Origin: Lentisphaeria bacterium
GTDB lineage: Bacteria; Verrucomicrobiota; Lentisphaeria; Victivallales; UBA1829
Assembly: GCA_003526375.1 (NCBI GenBank)
Contig: DPDG01000050.1
Coordinates: 111,686 to 175,685, forward strand
DNA: 64,000 bases
Direction of reading: 5' to 3'
This document shows, piece after piece, positions 8,107 to 16,843 of the stretch (positions are counted from its first letter, which is position 1; each line of letters begins with the position of its first letter). Below the pieces are notes generated by a model, which worked only from the letters and a program-made list of their open reading frames with translations, made no database searches and had not been told where the DNA came from. The translations under genes were made by a program, and so were the position numbers.

Positions 8107-10596
8107 GTGAGAACAATCTGCCTTCTGCTCGCGCTGACTGCGATCTTCGTATTTTCAGGATGCAAAGATGCGCAATCCTCCAAGGTCAACAAAGTATCCG
8201 TCTTTCAGGGCGGCGGACAATGCGCCCTGCCGGGAGAAAAATACGCAAAGCCTCTCTACATTCTCCTGACGGCAGCCCCCGGCAGCGGGCTTTTCAGCGA
8301 TCCCTCCAATCCGCCGCCGGCGGCAAAACAGAAAGTGCTGTTTGAAGCGGTTGACGGTTCCGACCTGAAACTCTCAGCAAAAGAGGCGGTATCAGATGAG
8401 GGCGGACTCGTAAAAATTGAAGTCATGGCAGGCAGAAAGACCGGCGACCAGTATTTGCGGGTCATCCCCGCAGACGCCCCGGACAAGGCGATCACCGTCC
8501 GTTTCATTACAGGGATCAAGATCACGGGAATCAGTCAGGAGGGACGCGCGGGACAGGAGCTGGCACAGCCGCTCGCGGTCACGGTGGTTTCCTCCGACGG
8601 CAAACCGGTGGAAGGCGCGCCTGTCTACTTCACGCCGGTCCCGACCGCTTCCGGCGCCGGCGCGTCACTCTCGGAAAGAACGGTTCTCACAGATAAAGAC
8701 GGTATGGCGCGGACAGAAGTCAAGCTCGGAAAAACAACGGGCAAATACGATTTCAACATCGAAGTCGGCGCCACTCAAAACAACAGCACGGTCCGCGGAA
8801 TCAATGTGACAGAACTCGGCGTCAATGTTTACACTCTGTTCATGAATGTATTCGGCGGACTCGCCATCTTCGTATTCGGCATGAAACTCATGAGCGACGG
8901 TCTCCACAAAGCCGCCGGAGAGCGCATGCGCAGCATCCTCCACTTTTTCTCCAGCAACCGTTATGTGGCGGTCGTCGCGGGGGCATTCGTCACGGCGGTC
9001 ATCCAGTCCTCCAGCGCAACCACCGTCATGGTGATCGGCTTCGTCAATGCGGGGCTCCTGAATCTGGTGCAGTCGATCGGCATCATCTTCGGGGCAAACA
9101 TCGGAACGACCATTACCGCGCAGATCATCGCATTCGACGTATCCAGCATCATCATGCCGGCGATCATCCTCGGACTTCTGATGATGTTCGTCACATGGAA
9201 ATATCTGCGCGGCTGGGGAGAAACCGTCCTCGGGTTCGGGCTCCTTTTCTTCGGCATGGGCATTATGAGCGCCGAACTCAAGCTGATCGGCGAGTTTCCC
9301 TCCTTCCTGTCCTTCTTCAGCTCGTTCGACTGCGCGCCTCCTCCGGGCGGCCATATGCCCATCCTCGCGCTCCTCGGCGCCATAGGAATCGGACTCGTCA
9401 TGACCATGATCATCCAAAGCAGTTCCGCGGCAACCGGAATCATTCTCGCACTCGGCGCCAGCGGACTCATCAACCTCTACACAGCCATCGCGCTGATACT
9501 CGGCTCCAATATCGGGACGACCATCACCGCACAGCTCGCGGCACTTACCGCAAACCGGATCGCAAAACAGGCGGCGCTCGCGCATACCCTCTTCAATTTC
9601 TTCGGCGTATTCGTCATCGGCGCCAGCTTCTATATTCAGTGGGGCGACAGCGGAGTTCCGGTCTTCTTCTACTTTGTCGATAAATTCACGGCGGGCGACG
9701 CCTTTGCCGCCATTCCGCAGAATCTGCCCCGCCACATCGCAAACGCCCATACCCTGTTCAACGTAATCACGACTCTGCTCCTGCTTCCCTTTGTAGCCAC
9801 CATGGCAAAAGTCTGCGAATGGATGATTCCCGTCCGCACGGAAAAAGTCAAAATCCAGTATCTTGAGCCGCATCTCCTCGATACGCCGTCCGTTGCGCTG
9901 GAACAGGCGGGGCGTTTCCTGCGCCGTATGCTCAAGAAATCATGGAAGATGGTCTCAATCGCAACGGAACAGCACTTCATCCCCTGCAACGTGAATGAAG
10001 AACGTTTCCAGAGTCTTGCGCGGAAAGAGGAAAAGATCGACCGCTGGCAGTTGGAATTGACCAATTATCTGGTTCAGGTGACGCGCCGCGAACTCTCCGA
10101 ACCGCAGTCGCAGATCATTCCCCTGCTCCTGCACTGCACCAATGACGCGGAGCGGATCGCGGACCATACGGAAAATATCCTGAATCTGACGGTCCGCCTG
10201 AATCAGGCGGAAAGCAAGCTCTCCGACACCGCAATTCAGGATCTGAATCTGATTTACGGCATTCTCAAGGATCAGGCGAAAAGTGTGATCTCCACTCTTG
10301 ATGCACACGATCAGGCAAAAGTCGATCAGGCGATGAAAGACGAACGCGAGGTCATCCGTCTGTCTGCGGAACTTGAGGCAAAACATGTGGAACGTCTCCG
10401 CACCGGCGAATGCAATGCAGTCACGGGAGTCATTTACATCGAACTGCTTGCCGAACTGGAAAAAATATCTTCGCATTTCACCAATATTGCGGAACGGTCC
10501 GCGGCGATCCAGAAAAATTATCTCGGCATCAGCCGTCTCAAGAATGCGGCAAAACAGGCGGCAAACAATGCGAAAACAGTTCAGGTGCATTCTTGA
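8107..10596 (+). CDS. Na+/phosphate cotransporter with N-terminal lipoprotein/Ig-like part and C-terminal PhoU-like domain
   Basis: 829 residues from a GTG start behind GGAGA. The protein begins with a lipoprotein-type signal ending in VFSGC, then about 200 residues that look like two Big-1/invasin-type Ig folds (GKPVEGAPVYFTPVP and LTDKDGMARTEVKLG are typical strands). From about residue 235 comes a NptA/PNaS membrane domain with the duplicated QSSSATT and QSSSAATG signatures and the FGANIGTTITAQ / LGSNIGTTITAQ pair. The last 230 residues are helical and PhoU-like. The family imports phosphate with sodium. The N-terminal extracytoplasmic part is uncommon. The Pho-box-like element upstream supports a phosphate role. 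Confidence 0.88.
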   Translation: MRTICLLLALTAIFVFSGCKDAQSSKVNKVSVFQGGGQCALPGEKYAKPLYILLTAAPGSGLFSDPSNPPPAAKQKVLFEAVDGSDLKLSAKEAVSDEGGLVKIEVMAGRKTGDQYLRVIPADAPDKAITVRFITGIKITGISQEGRAGQELAQPLAVTVVSSDGKPVEGAPVYFTPVPTASGAGASLSERTVLTDKDGMARTEVKLGKTTGKYDFNIEVGATQNNSTVRGINVTELGVNVYTLFMNVFGGLAIFVFGMKLMSDGLHKAAGERMRSILHFFSSNRYVAVVAGAFVTAVIQSSSATTVMVIGFVNAGLLNLVQSIGIIFGANIGTTITAQIIAFDVSSIIMPAIILGLLMMFVTWKYLRGWGETVLGFGLLFFGMGIMSAELKLIGEFPSFLSFFSSFDCAPPPGGHMPILALLGAIGIGLVMTMIIQSSSAATGIILALGASGLINLYTAIALILGSNIGTTITAQLAALTANRIAKQAALAHTLFNFFGVFVIGASFYIQWGDSGVPVFFYFVDKFTAGDAFAAIPQNLPRHIANAHTLFNVITTLLLLPFVATMAKVCEWMIPVRTEKVKIQYLEPHLLDTPSVALEQAGRFLRRMLKKSWKMVSIATEQHFIPCNVNEERFQSLARKEEKIDRWQLELTNYLVQVTRRELSEPQSQIIPLLLHCTNDAERIADHTENILNLTVRLNQAESKLSDTAIQDLNLIYGILKDQAKSVISTLDAHDQAKVDQAMKDEREVIRLSAELEAKHVERLRTGECNAVTGVIYIELLAELEKISSHFTNIAERSAAIQKNYLGISRLKNAAKQAANNAKTVQVHS

Positions 10597-10653
10597 CCTG
10601 CGCGGGAATGACAGTATATTAAGGCGCTTTGAATCACAGGAAAGGAAAGGCGC

Positions 10654-10857
10654 ATGAAGATCATTTTCAACGGAACAGCGGCGGAAATTGCGGACGGAAC
10701 CACTCTGAATGCTTTTCTTGAGGAGCGGAAAATACAGCGGAAGAATGTCATCGTTGAACTCAATGAAGATGTCGTCAGCGTCAAAGAGGAAATATCAGGA
10801 CGCATCCTGAAAGACGGCGATGTACTGAATCTCTATTCCGTTGTCGCCGGCGGCTGA
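10654..10857 (+). CDS. thiS: Sulfur carrier protein ThiS
   Basis: 67 residues with a beta-grasp pattern and the required C-terminal Gly-Gly (YSVVAGG), the site that is adenylated and thiocarboxylated to deliver sulfur for thiazole synthesis. An AGGAAAGG site lies just upstream. No thiF, thiG or thiH gene is near, so it is an orphan here; a ThiS-like carrier for another pathway is possible. It could be cotranscribed with the upstream transporter, 57 nt away. Confidence 0.82.
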   Translation: MKIIFNGTAAEIADGTTLNAFLEERKIQRKNVIVELNEDVVSVKEEISGRILKDGDVLNLYSVVAGG

Positions 10858-10874
10858 CGACACCCGCCGGCGAC
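10843..10874. terminator. Strong stem-loop at the end of thiS, between convergent genes
   Basis: An 11-bp perfect stem (left arm 10843-10853, right arm 10864-10874, loop 10 nt) overlaps the thiS stop and sits between convergent genes. There is no clear T-run, so a terminator role is only likely. Confidence 0.4.
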
Positions 10875-10875
10875 G

Positions 10876-11892
10876 TCAGCGCAGCACGGGAATATGATGC
10901 GGGTAAAGGATTTCCACATCGAGCATATCGCGGACAGGCTGTTCAGGTTCCCCGTTTTCCATCATGTCAATGAGTATCTCCGCCGCCCGGCATCCGATAC
11001 GGAAAGGATGCTGGTCCACGGTGGCGACGGGAAGCGTATCGCCGATCCCCGTCACATTACCGAATCCCGTCAGCGCTTTCCTGCCGCTCCACACAATCCC
11101 TGCGCCGGACATGGCTTTCGCCATTCTCAGCAGATCATTGTCCGAACCGGTCGCCAACGCCGTAAAATGCGGATATTTTCGCTGAATCCGCTTCAAAGCG
11201 GATTTTGCGTCGAAATCGGAATGCTCCATACTGTAAAAAGTGCGCTCCTCGCAATCTTCGATTCCGGCTTCGCTCATGGCACGGTAAAATCCGGTCAGAC
11301 GCTCCCTCATGAGCGCCGGATGGAAATAAATGACGATATCGCGATGCCCGCGTGCAATCACCTCCCGCATGATTTCATAGCCCCCCTGATAGTTGTTGCA
11401 GGAGATCATGTGCAGATCCTGCTCTCCCGCCTGAAGTTCATGGTCGATGTAAACCACGGGAATTCCGGCGGTTTCAAGTCTGCCGTAAGCATGAGTGACA
11501 ATGCCTTTCACCGGTGAATGCGACAACATCTTCAGGACATCCGCAATCCGGCCCGACGGCGAAAGATAAGTCACCAGATACCGGCGGCTCATGGCGGCGT
11601 TCTGAATCCCATGAAAAACATTGGCATAATAAGGCGAAGTAAGTTCACCGATAAAGGCAATCTGCTCCCTGTGAAACAGAAGACCGGAGACAACCCGCGT
11701 TCCCTGTCCCCGTGTCCCTCGCACAAGCAATCCGCCGGCGACAAGAAGCGAAACCGCTTTATTGGCTGTTTTTTTGTTGACTCCGAAACGCTCCGAAAGT
11801 TCATACTCGGACGGGAAATGCGCCAGATGCGCATATCTGCCATCCTCCAGTTCACGACGCAGAGTTTTTAATATCGGTTCCAGTTTTTCCAT
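10876..11892 (-). CDS. GntR-headed LacI-type transcriptional regulator
   Basis: 338 residues from the ATG at 11892-11890, chosen because GGGAG lies 7 bases upstream; a TTG 18 bases earlier is the alternative. The N-terminal 70 residues are a GntR winged helix (FPSEYELSERFGVNKKTANKAV, then LLVRGTRGQGTRV). The rest is a periplasmic-binding-protein/LacI sugar-sensing domain (IAFIGELTSPYYANVFHGI, TALATGSDNDLLRMA, TVDQHPFRIG). Such proteins repress sugar-use genes and release on binding sugar. It is divergent from the prepilin-like/hydrolase operon starting at 12136, which it probably controls. Confidence 0.87.
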   Translation of the reverse strand: MEKLEPILKTLRRELEDGRYAHLAHFPSEYELSERFGVNKKTANKAVSLLVAGGLLVRGTRGQGTRVVSGLLFHREQIAFIGELTSPYYANVFHGIQNAAMSRRYLVTYLSPSGRIADVLKMLSHSPVKGIVTHAYGRLETAGIPVVYIDHELQAGEQDLHMISCNNYQGGYEIMREVIARGHRDIVIYFHPALMRERLTGFYRAMSEAGIEDCEERTFYSMEHSDFDAKSALKRIQRKYPHFTALATGSDNDLLRMAKAMSGAGIVWSGRKALTGFGNVTGIGDTLPVATVDQHPFRIGCRAAEILIDMMENGEPEQPVRDMLDVEILYPHHIPVLR

Positions 11893-12047
11893 GAAATTCT
11901 CCCTTGTCAAAATATAAAAAACTGTGGCGGGAACTCACGTCCCGCACCGTTTCTTCCCATTAGAAATTGACGGGCATGCTACATCATTTACTATAATATC
12001 AAAAAGTGAGTGGGTCAAGATAAAAGAAAAATTTTTCTTGAAATATC

Positions 12048-12076
12048 TTGACAATCCGTCAGTTTTACATTATAAT
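12048..12076 (+). promoter_or_regulatory. Full-consensus sigma-70 promoter
   Basis: TTGACA at 12048-12053, a 17-base spacer and TATAAT at 12071-12076, a perfect match. It lies 60 bases before the ATG at 12136. So strong a promoter would be expected to need repression. Confidence 0.82.
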
Positions 12077-12095
12077 AGAAACAAAGGCAAGCGTT

Positions 12096-12105
12096 ACCAA
12101 GTGGT
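12096..12105. promoter_or_regulatory. Possible operator just downstream of the promoter
   Basis: ACCA-AG-TGGT, embedded in GTTACCAAGTGGTTTAC, about 13 bases after the predicted start of transcription. A roadblock site for the divergent GntR/LacI-type regulator is the simplest reading. Confidence 0.35.
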
Positions 12106-12135
12106 TTACTTACAATAAAGATAAGGGAAAAACTC

Positions 12136-13221
12136 ATGAGGACACAAACAACGGATTTACGATCCCGGTCCGGAAATGCAGCAGGATATATATGTTTCAC
12201 ATTGATAGAATTGTTTATTGGAAAATTTTATCAAAGAGTTTTTTCATTCTGTCGAAGCAGGACAGAACACGGATTGGCATTTCTCAGGCAAATTCCGGTC
12301 ATATTGCATAGCGAGGAGCGGTCTCCGGCAAAATCCGATCATACTTCGTGGTGCGGAGCGGTCTCCGCCAGAGGAAGCAGCCAATCCTCGCACTGCTTTG
12401 CTGTTTCTTTCTTCATTCATATGTTCAATTGTTTCTTCTCTTCTTACTTCAGAGTTTCCTGTTCTTCTGCTCTCAGTTCAAGGGCGAAAATGCATATTTT
12501 CACTCTTATAGAATTGCTTATCGTAATTTCAATCATTGCCATTCTCGCCAGTATGCTTCTGCCCGCGCTCAATAAAGCCCGCGCCATGGCGCTTTCCGTA
12601 AAATGTGTCTCGAACCTCAGACAGGCAGGCTGCACACAGAATATTTACGCGAACGACAACAAAGGATGGGTCGCATCTCCAATCAACAGCAATGATCGGA
12701 TCTACTGGCAGGTCATTGCCTCGCAGGGATACCTGCCTTCCACCCCGCTTGAATCGGGAATCACCCTGCCGAATCCGGTGTTCCGGTGTCCCGACTCCCG
12801 CCTGAAATTGATCGCAAGAAACAGCTACGGGCTCCGCTCGAACGGACAATGGACAAAATCCTTTCTGAATATCCATGCTGCAAAACCGATCAAAAGCCAG
12901 ACGGCATCTCCATTTTCCGCCACCTCGACCGTATGGCAGTCCGCTGCGGAAATGATTTTCATGGGCGACAATCTGAATGCAAAATACAAAACCTCTCCGA
13001 CGGAAGACAACTTCACCGGTCATTACATTCTGGAAGACACCGGTTCGGGAAGCGGCGGCGCGGCATATCCCCACTTCCGGCATTCGGGGAAATGCAACAT
13101 TCTGTATGGCGACGGGCATGTAAAGGGAATTCTGCCCCTTGAGCTTGGCGACTCGCTCCGCACGCCGGGCAACTGGAATTATTTCACAAGCAGCAATATC
13201 GCAGCCGGCAGATACCCGTAA
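12136..13221 (+). CDS. H-X9-DG prepilin-like protein with duplicated FTLIEL leader motif
   Basis: 361 residues from the ATG at 12136, which has AAGGG 8 bases upstream and a consensus promoter. The leader motif occurs twice in frame: FTLIELFIG at residue 21 and [20 protein letters not shown] at residue 122, 303 nt apart. The second is followed by LLPALNKAR and the class III pilin-like helix, then SVKCVSNLRQAG. Near the end HSGKCNILYGDG fits the H-X9-DG motif exactly. This belongs to the type II/IV pseudopilin-like proteins abundant in planctomycetes and Lentisphaerota. An internal start at 12490 (M-H-I-F) would give a short form with a leader of only three residues. Function unknown; probably surface or periplasmic, perhaps glycan-binding given the hydrolase genes after it. 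Confidence 0.78.
   Translation: MRTQTTDLRSRSGNAAGYICFTLIELFIGKFYQRVFSFCRSRTEHGLAFLRQIPVILHSEERSPAKSDHTSWCGAVSARGSSQSSHCFAVSFFIHMFNCFFSSYFRVSCSSALSSRAKMHIFTLIELLIVISIIAILASMLLPALNKARAMALSVKCVSNLRQAGCTQNIYANDNKGWVASPINSNDRIYWQVIASQGYLPSTPLESGITLPNPVFRCPDSRLKLIARNSYGLRSNGQWTKSFLNIHAAKPIKSQTASPFSATSTVWQSAAEMIFMGDNLNAKYKTSPTEDNFTGHYILEDTGSGSGGAAYPHFRHSGKCNILYGDGHVKGILPLELGDSLRTPGNWNYFTSSNIAAGRYP
12196..12498 (+). repeat. In-frame spacer between two copies of the FTLIEL-coding motif
   Basis: 303 bases (101 codons) from the first FTLIEL codon run to the start of the second at 12499. The two copies read TTCACATTGATAGAATTG and TTCACTCTTATAGAATTG. The spacer is pyrimidine-rich near its end, without stops, and encodes Phe/Cys/Ser-rich sequence with FFIHMFNC and FRVSCS. 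These match FFLQLFDC and FRVPCS at the same place in the 27094 gene. Confidence 0.6.
12288..12367 (+). repeat. Imperfect tandem repeat, two 40-base units
   Basis: Units 12288-12327 and 12328-12367 both begin GCAAA and end GAGCGGTCTCCG. They lie inside the spacer of the prepilin-like gene. 40 is not a multiple of three, so the two units are read in different frames. Confidence 0.7.
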
Positions 13222-13266
13222 GAGAGTTTTCATTCCAATGAATCATATCAAACACGAAGGAGAAAA

Positions 13267-13785
13267 ATGAAAAAACGTATTTTGCCTGTGCTGCTGACAT
13301 TAGCCTTGTCAGCCTGTATCTGCGGTGCCGCGGAGACAGCGGAGTTTTCATTGAAGGCGGCGCTTGACGGAGAAAAAACAATCCTGAAAAGCGGTTCGCC
13401 GGTCATTGCAAATGTCGTCTTCGGGCATCCGCCGGAATATGAACCGTTGTACTGGCGCGCGATTCTCGCATATGCCAATCTGCCGGAGGACTTCTGCGGA
13501 AAAGTCAAAGTTCTGGAATCCAAAAGCAAAGACCCGCGCTGGCGGAGTGTCTATATCCTGAAAGGATATTTCAAGCAATCGGTTCCCGGTTATTTTCCTA
13601 TTCCCTATTCCCTCAGGAAACAAAATGCCCAGAAATGGGAATTCTCCACGGAAAACTGGCCGGAAGGCGATTATACGGTAACGCTCCAACTGATGCTCCG
13701 GCACAGAGACTGGAAGACAATGAAAGACGGCAGGAAAGCCTATCGGTACACTTCCTCTGCAATCAACTTCACACTGGAGAAATAA
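13267..13785 (+). CDS. Exported, probably lipid-anchored protein of unknown function
   Basis: 172 residues. The signal MKKRILPVLLTLALSAC has a basic start, a hydrophobic core and LSAC, a fair lipobox with Cys17. The mature part is beta-rich, with WRAILAYANLP, YFPIPYSLRKQ and GDYTVTLQLMLRHRDW; no family was recognised. A GAAGGAG site precedes the ATG. It sits 45 nt after the prepilin-like gene and 5 nt before the CBM9/hydrolase gene, so all three should be one operon. Its role is probably linked to the surface handling of the same glycan. Confidence 0.75.
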   Translation: MKKRILPVLLTLALSACICGAAETAEFSLKAALDGEKTILKSGSPVIANVVFGHPPEYEPLYWRAILAYANLPEDFCGKVKVLESKSKDPRWRSVYILKGYFKQSVPGYFPIPYSLRKQNAQKWEFSTENWPEGDYTVTLQLMLRHRDWKTMKDGRKAYRYTSSAINFTLEK

Positions 13786-13790
13786 ATAAG

Positions 13791-16754
13791 ATGAATTTGA
13801 AACGGATATTGTCATGGTGCCTTTCGGTTCTTGCGGGAATCACTTTTTCCGCGGACCTCGAAATCCCGGAACGGAATGAACGCCCTCTCATCGACGGGAA
13901 AGCCGACGACGCCTGCTGGAGAGGACTCCCATGGCGGAGCGGATTCACACGCTGCGGCACAGGGAAACAGGCGGAAGCGAATACCCGTTTCAAAATCTTC
14001 ACAAGCAAAGGAACGCTGTACATCGCCGTCGAAGCATCCGAGCCGGAAATGCAGAAAATCGTGAAAGAAAAGAAGGAACATGACTCTCCGGCAGTCTGGC
14101 GCAATGACTCAATTGAAATCAATCTGGTTCCCGATCCGAAAGCAATGTCGTTCTATAAATTCATCATAGACAGCACCGGACAATATGCCGATCTTCAGTT
14201 GACCGATGATAATACGGACAGCGGTAGATTCAATGCGTTCAACGAATGGGACGGAATGCCGGAAATCCGGACTTCCGCCGGAAAAAACTTCTGGACGGTG
14301 GAAGCCGCGATCCCGCTGGGGGCAATGCAGATCAATGAAGACACGCCGGATACCTGGCGCTTCAATGTCTTCCGCCACCGCTTCGCCGGTGGAAAGACGG
14401 AAAGCACATCCTATTCGCGTCTCCCGAAACCGGGCACGCTTCAGCCTGCGTCTTTCCTGAATGTGAAACTGCACGGCTTCAAGGCGGTGGATTACCCCTT
14501 TTCCGCAGGGAAAAGCACATTCACATTCCAACGCGGCAAAGACGGTGTCTTCGAGTTTAAAATTAACGGAGTGGTGCATAACGGAATGCCGAAGTTCCGT
14601 CTGGCGAAGGTCCGCTTCGCCCTGAACAACGGAACAAAGACCTATCAGGCGGAAAAACTGGAACCGTTCAAAGGGAAAAGCTCCACTGTGTCGAAGAATG
14701 TGATCCGCGATGTCCCACAGGGGGAATATCAGTTGAATTTCAGCATCTATTCCAATTCGTCCGTTCCGGTTCTCCTCTGCAATGTTTCGCGGAAAGTGAA
14801 GCTGGAATACTCTCCGCTGAAAATCCGTCTTGTCAATCCCCCCTACCGCAGCAATGTCTATGCGACCATGCCGGACAAGATATTGAGGGCGGACATCCTG
14901 CTGAACGAAGATACCGGAATCCCGCTCACTGCAACACTCTCCAACGGCAAAGACATCCGCCTTGAACAGACAATCAGGGCTGCTGAATGGAACAACCGGG
15001 TCAATTTCGACATGGCATCGCTTCCCGACGGCTGTTACACGCTTTCCGTTTCGGGCAAAGGCGGACAGGGTATTTTCAAAACTGATACAACTGTACAAAA
15101 ACTTCCTTACCGCAAGGGCGAAGTCTGGCTCGACAACCGGGGAGTAACACATGTGGACGGCAAACCGGTACTTCCTTTCGGATGGTATGGAACACAGCCG
15201 GACAAACCGGATAAGTCCGTGAACTGGATCATCCTGATGACCCGCTTCGCCGACATCGACAGTGCGGTGAAAACAATCCGGAAGAATCTGGAATCCGGTC
15301 AGAGGACCGCGATCTACATGACACAGGAAATCACGGGCAGAGCATGGGACAAGCCGGTATTGTTTTCCGAATCCGCACGTAAAGGCGGCCTTTCCCCGGC
15401 ACAGCGGGAAAAGATCATCAGATTCGTAAGCGCCGTCGGGAAGACGGATGGGCTCCTTGCCTGGTACATGGCGGATGAACCCGAAGGGCGGGACAACAAT
15501 CCGCTTTTTTATGAAGAGGCGCTGGAACTCATCAGGAAGCATGATCCCTATCATCCCGGAATCATGCTCAATTACGGACTCTACGGGATCAAGAGATATT
15601 ATCGCGGCGCCGATATCCTCATACCGGACTGCTACGCGCAATACTGGGAAGACGGCACCACGGAAAAACCCCGCTCCAGCACCTCGGAATGGGTCAGAAC
15701 CGCGGCGGCGCTGCGCCCGGCATGGCTCTGCACCCAGATGTCACTCTGGCCCGCGCGACACCCGGACGGCAGACTGCGCGGTGTGCCGCCGGATTACAGA
15801 GACCAGCGTATGCAGTTTCTTCAGGCGGTCATCCATAATGCCAAAGGTTTTTCGATGTATACCTATTATTACGGGCAGATCTATTCTTCCCTCATCATCG
15901 GACACGAGGAACTCGGGCGCACACTTCAACTGATCCGCGAGTATGTCTTCGCCGATACCATCCCGAACGGCGTCACGATAAAAGGGGCAGAGCCTCCGGC
16001 GTTCCAGGCAGGATTGAAGAAAGTCGGGAAAGAGTTCTGCCTGATCGCCGTCAATACTTCGCTCAAGGCGCAGAAAATGGAGTTTCTGCTGAAAAACAGA
16101 TTTTCCGGAAATCTGTATGAAGGCGGAGGAAAAGGTGTGTTCAAAGTCGGCGCAGGACGCTTTACCGATACTCTCGCACCGAAAGAATCCCGGCTGTATC
16201 TGACGGACGGAAAACTTGCACAGGAAATTCCCGATGTCGCCGCAGTCGAACGGCGCATTGCCGAACACCGTGCGGGGCGCCGGAAAAAAGGAAACCTGAT
16301 CGGAACCGGTGAGTTATATGAAGCGGATTATCTTGATTTCGCCGCCGGCAGAATTCCGGCTCATACAGTAAAAATCGCAGCATCTTCGGATGCGACGTTC
16401 CATGCGACAAAAAGGACCGGCTCGCTGTATTATCTGGTGGACGGGCTGACTGAACCGACCCGTTTCGAGTTCACATGGTCGCCGAAATCATCCGACAAGA
16501 CACCGTGGCTGAATTTCGTTCTGCCGGAGCCATCGCCCGTAAGACTGGTGAAACTGTACACACCCGATGCAAGAATCACATCATGCCGGGTCACTGCGGG
16601 CGGGAAAAAATATGAAATCAAAGAAAACAGGAAAAATGTGATTGAGATTCCGATTGACGGCACCATGACATCCGAAGTCAAAATCGAGTTTCTGAAGACA
16701 AAACCAGCAACAACCGGAAAGAACAGACTGTTGAGCGAAGTGGAAATTTACTGA
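13791..16754 (+). CDS. Secreted multidomain glycoside-hydrolase-like protein (CBM9-like, TIM barrel, discoidin-like)
   Basis: 987 residues from the ATG at 13791, right after the upstream stop; the longer open frame to 13635 overlaps that gene and is rejected. The signal peptide ends near FSA-DLE. Residues about 25-215 resemble a family 9-like carbohydrate module (PLIDGKADDACWRG, IEINLVPDP). A beta domain follows, then from about residue 450 (VHVDGKPVLPFGWYGT-type entry) a TIM-barrel hydrolase region with LAWYMADEPEG near residue 560; the Asp-Glu pair is the candidate acid/base. The C-terminal 110 residues look like an F5/8 (discoidin) domain ending SEVEIY. The middle resembles the 28260 protein. 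Substrate unknown. Confidence 0.8.
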   Translation: MNLKRILSWCLSVLAGITFSADLEIPERNERPLIDGKADDACWRGLPWRSGFTRCGTGKQAEANTRFKIFTSKGTLYIAVEASEPEMQKIVKEKKEHDSPAVWRNDSIEINLVPDPKAMSFYKFIIDSTGQYADLQLTDDNTDSGRFNAFNEWDGMPEIRTSAGKNFWTVEAAIPLGAMQINEDTPDTWRFNVFRHRFAGGKTESTSYSRLPKPGTLQPASFLNVKLHGFKAVDYPFSAGKSTFTFQRGKDGVFEFKINGVVHNGMPKFRLAKVRFALNNGTKTYQAEKLEPFKGKSSTVSKNVIRDVPQGEYQLNFSIYSNSSVPVLLCNVSRKVKLEYSPLKIRLVNPPYRSNVYATMPDKILRADILLNEDTGIPLTATLSNGKDIRLEQTIRAAEWNNRVNFDMASLPDGCYTLSVSGKGGQGIFKTDTTVQKLPYRKGEVWLDNRGVTHVDGKPVLPFGWYGTQPDKPDKSVNWIILMTRFADIDSAVKTIRKNLESGQRTAIYMTQEITGRAWDKPVLFSESARKGGLSPAQREKIIRFVSAVGKTDGLLAWYMADEPEGRDNNPLFYEEALELIRKHDPYHPGIMLNYGLYGIKRYYRGADILIPDCYAQYWEDGTTEKPRSSTSEWVRTAAALRPAWLCTQMSLWPARHPDGRLRGVPPDYRDQRMQFLQAVIHNAKGFSMYTYYYGQIYSSLIIGHEELGRTLQLIREYVFADTIPNGVTIKGAEPPAFQAGLKKVGKEFCLIAVNTSLKAQKMEFLLKNRFSGNLYEGGGKGVFKVGAGRFTDTLAPKESRLYLTDGKLAQEIPDVAAVERRIAEHRAGRRKKGNLIGTGELYEADYLDFAAGRIPAHTVKIAASSDATFHATKRTGSLYYLVDGLTEPTRFEFTWSPKSSDKTPWLNFVLPEPSPVRLVKLYTPDARITSCRVTAGGKKYEIKENRKNVIEIPIDGTMTSEVKIEFLKTKPATTGKNRLLSEVEIY

Positions 16755-16769
16755 AAAGACACTGGAATT

Positions 16770-16821
16770 GCAGGATTTCGGTCCGGGTATGAAGAGAGAG
16801 ACGGGGCGAAATCCTGCTTTT
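16770..16821 (+). terminator. Terminator after the CBM9/hydrolase gene
   Basis: An 11-bp perfect stem (left arm 16770-16780, right arm 16807-16817) followed by TTTT. It begins 15 bases after the stop. A second, overlapping hairpin (16814-16842) could form instead. Confidence 0.65.
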
Positions 16822-16843
16822 GCAGAAAACTTCAAAAGCAGGT

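Larger units (their letters stand above)
11893..12135. other. Divergent regulatory region between regulator and prepilin-like gene
   Basis: AT-rich region with the plus promoter at 12048-12076, a half-palindrome ACCA-AG-TGGT at 12096-12105 just after the predicted start of transcription, and a GC-rich hairpin near 11924-11947 in the leader of the minus-strand regulator. No gene seen. Confidence 0.5.

Noticed and set aside
12288..12367. Insertion sequence ends in the spacer of the prepilin-like gene
   Set aside because: The repeats are direct and tandem, with no transposase and no inverted ends.
13635..13790. Upstream extension of the CBM9/hydrolase frame
   Set aside because: Lies inside the upstream lipoprotein gene; the ATG at 13791 begins a proper signal peptide.
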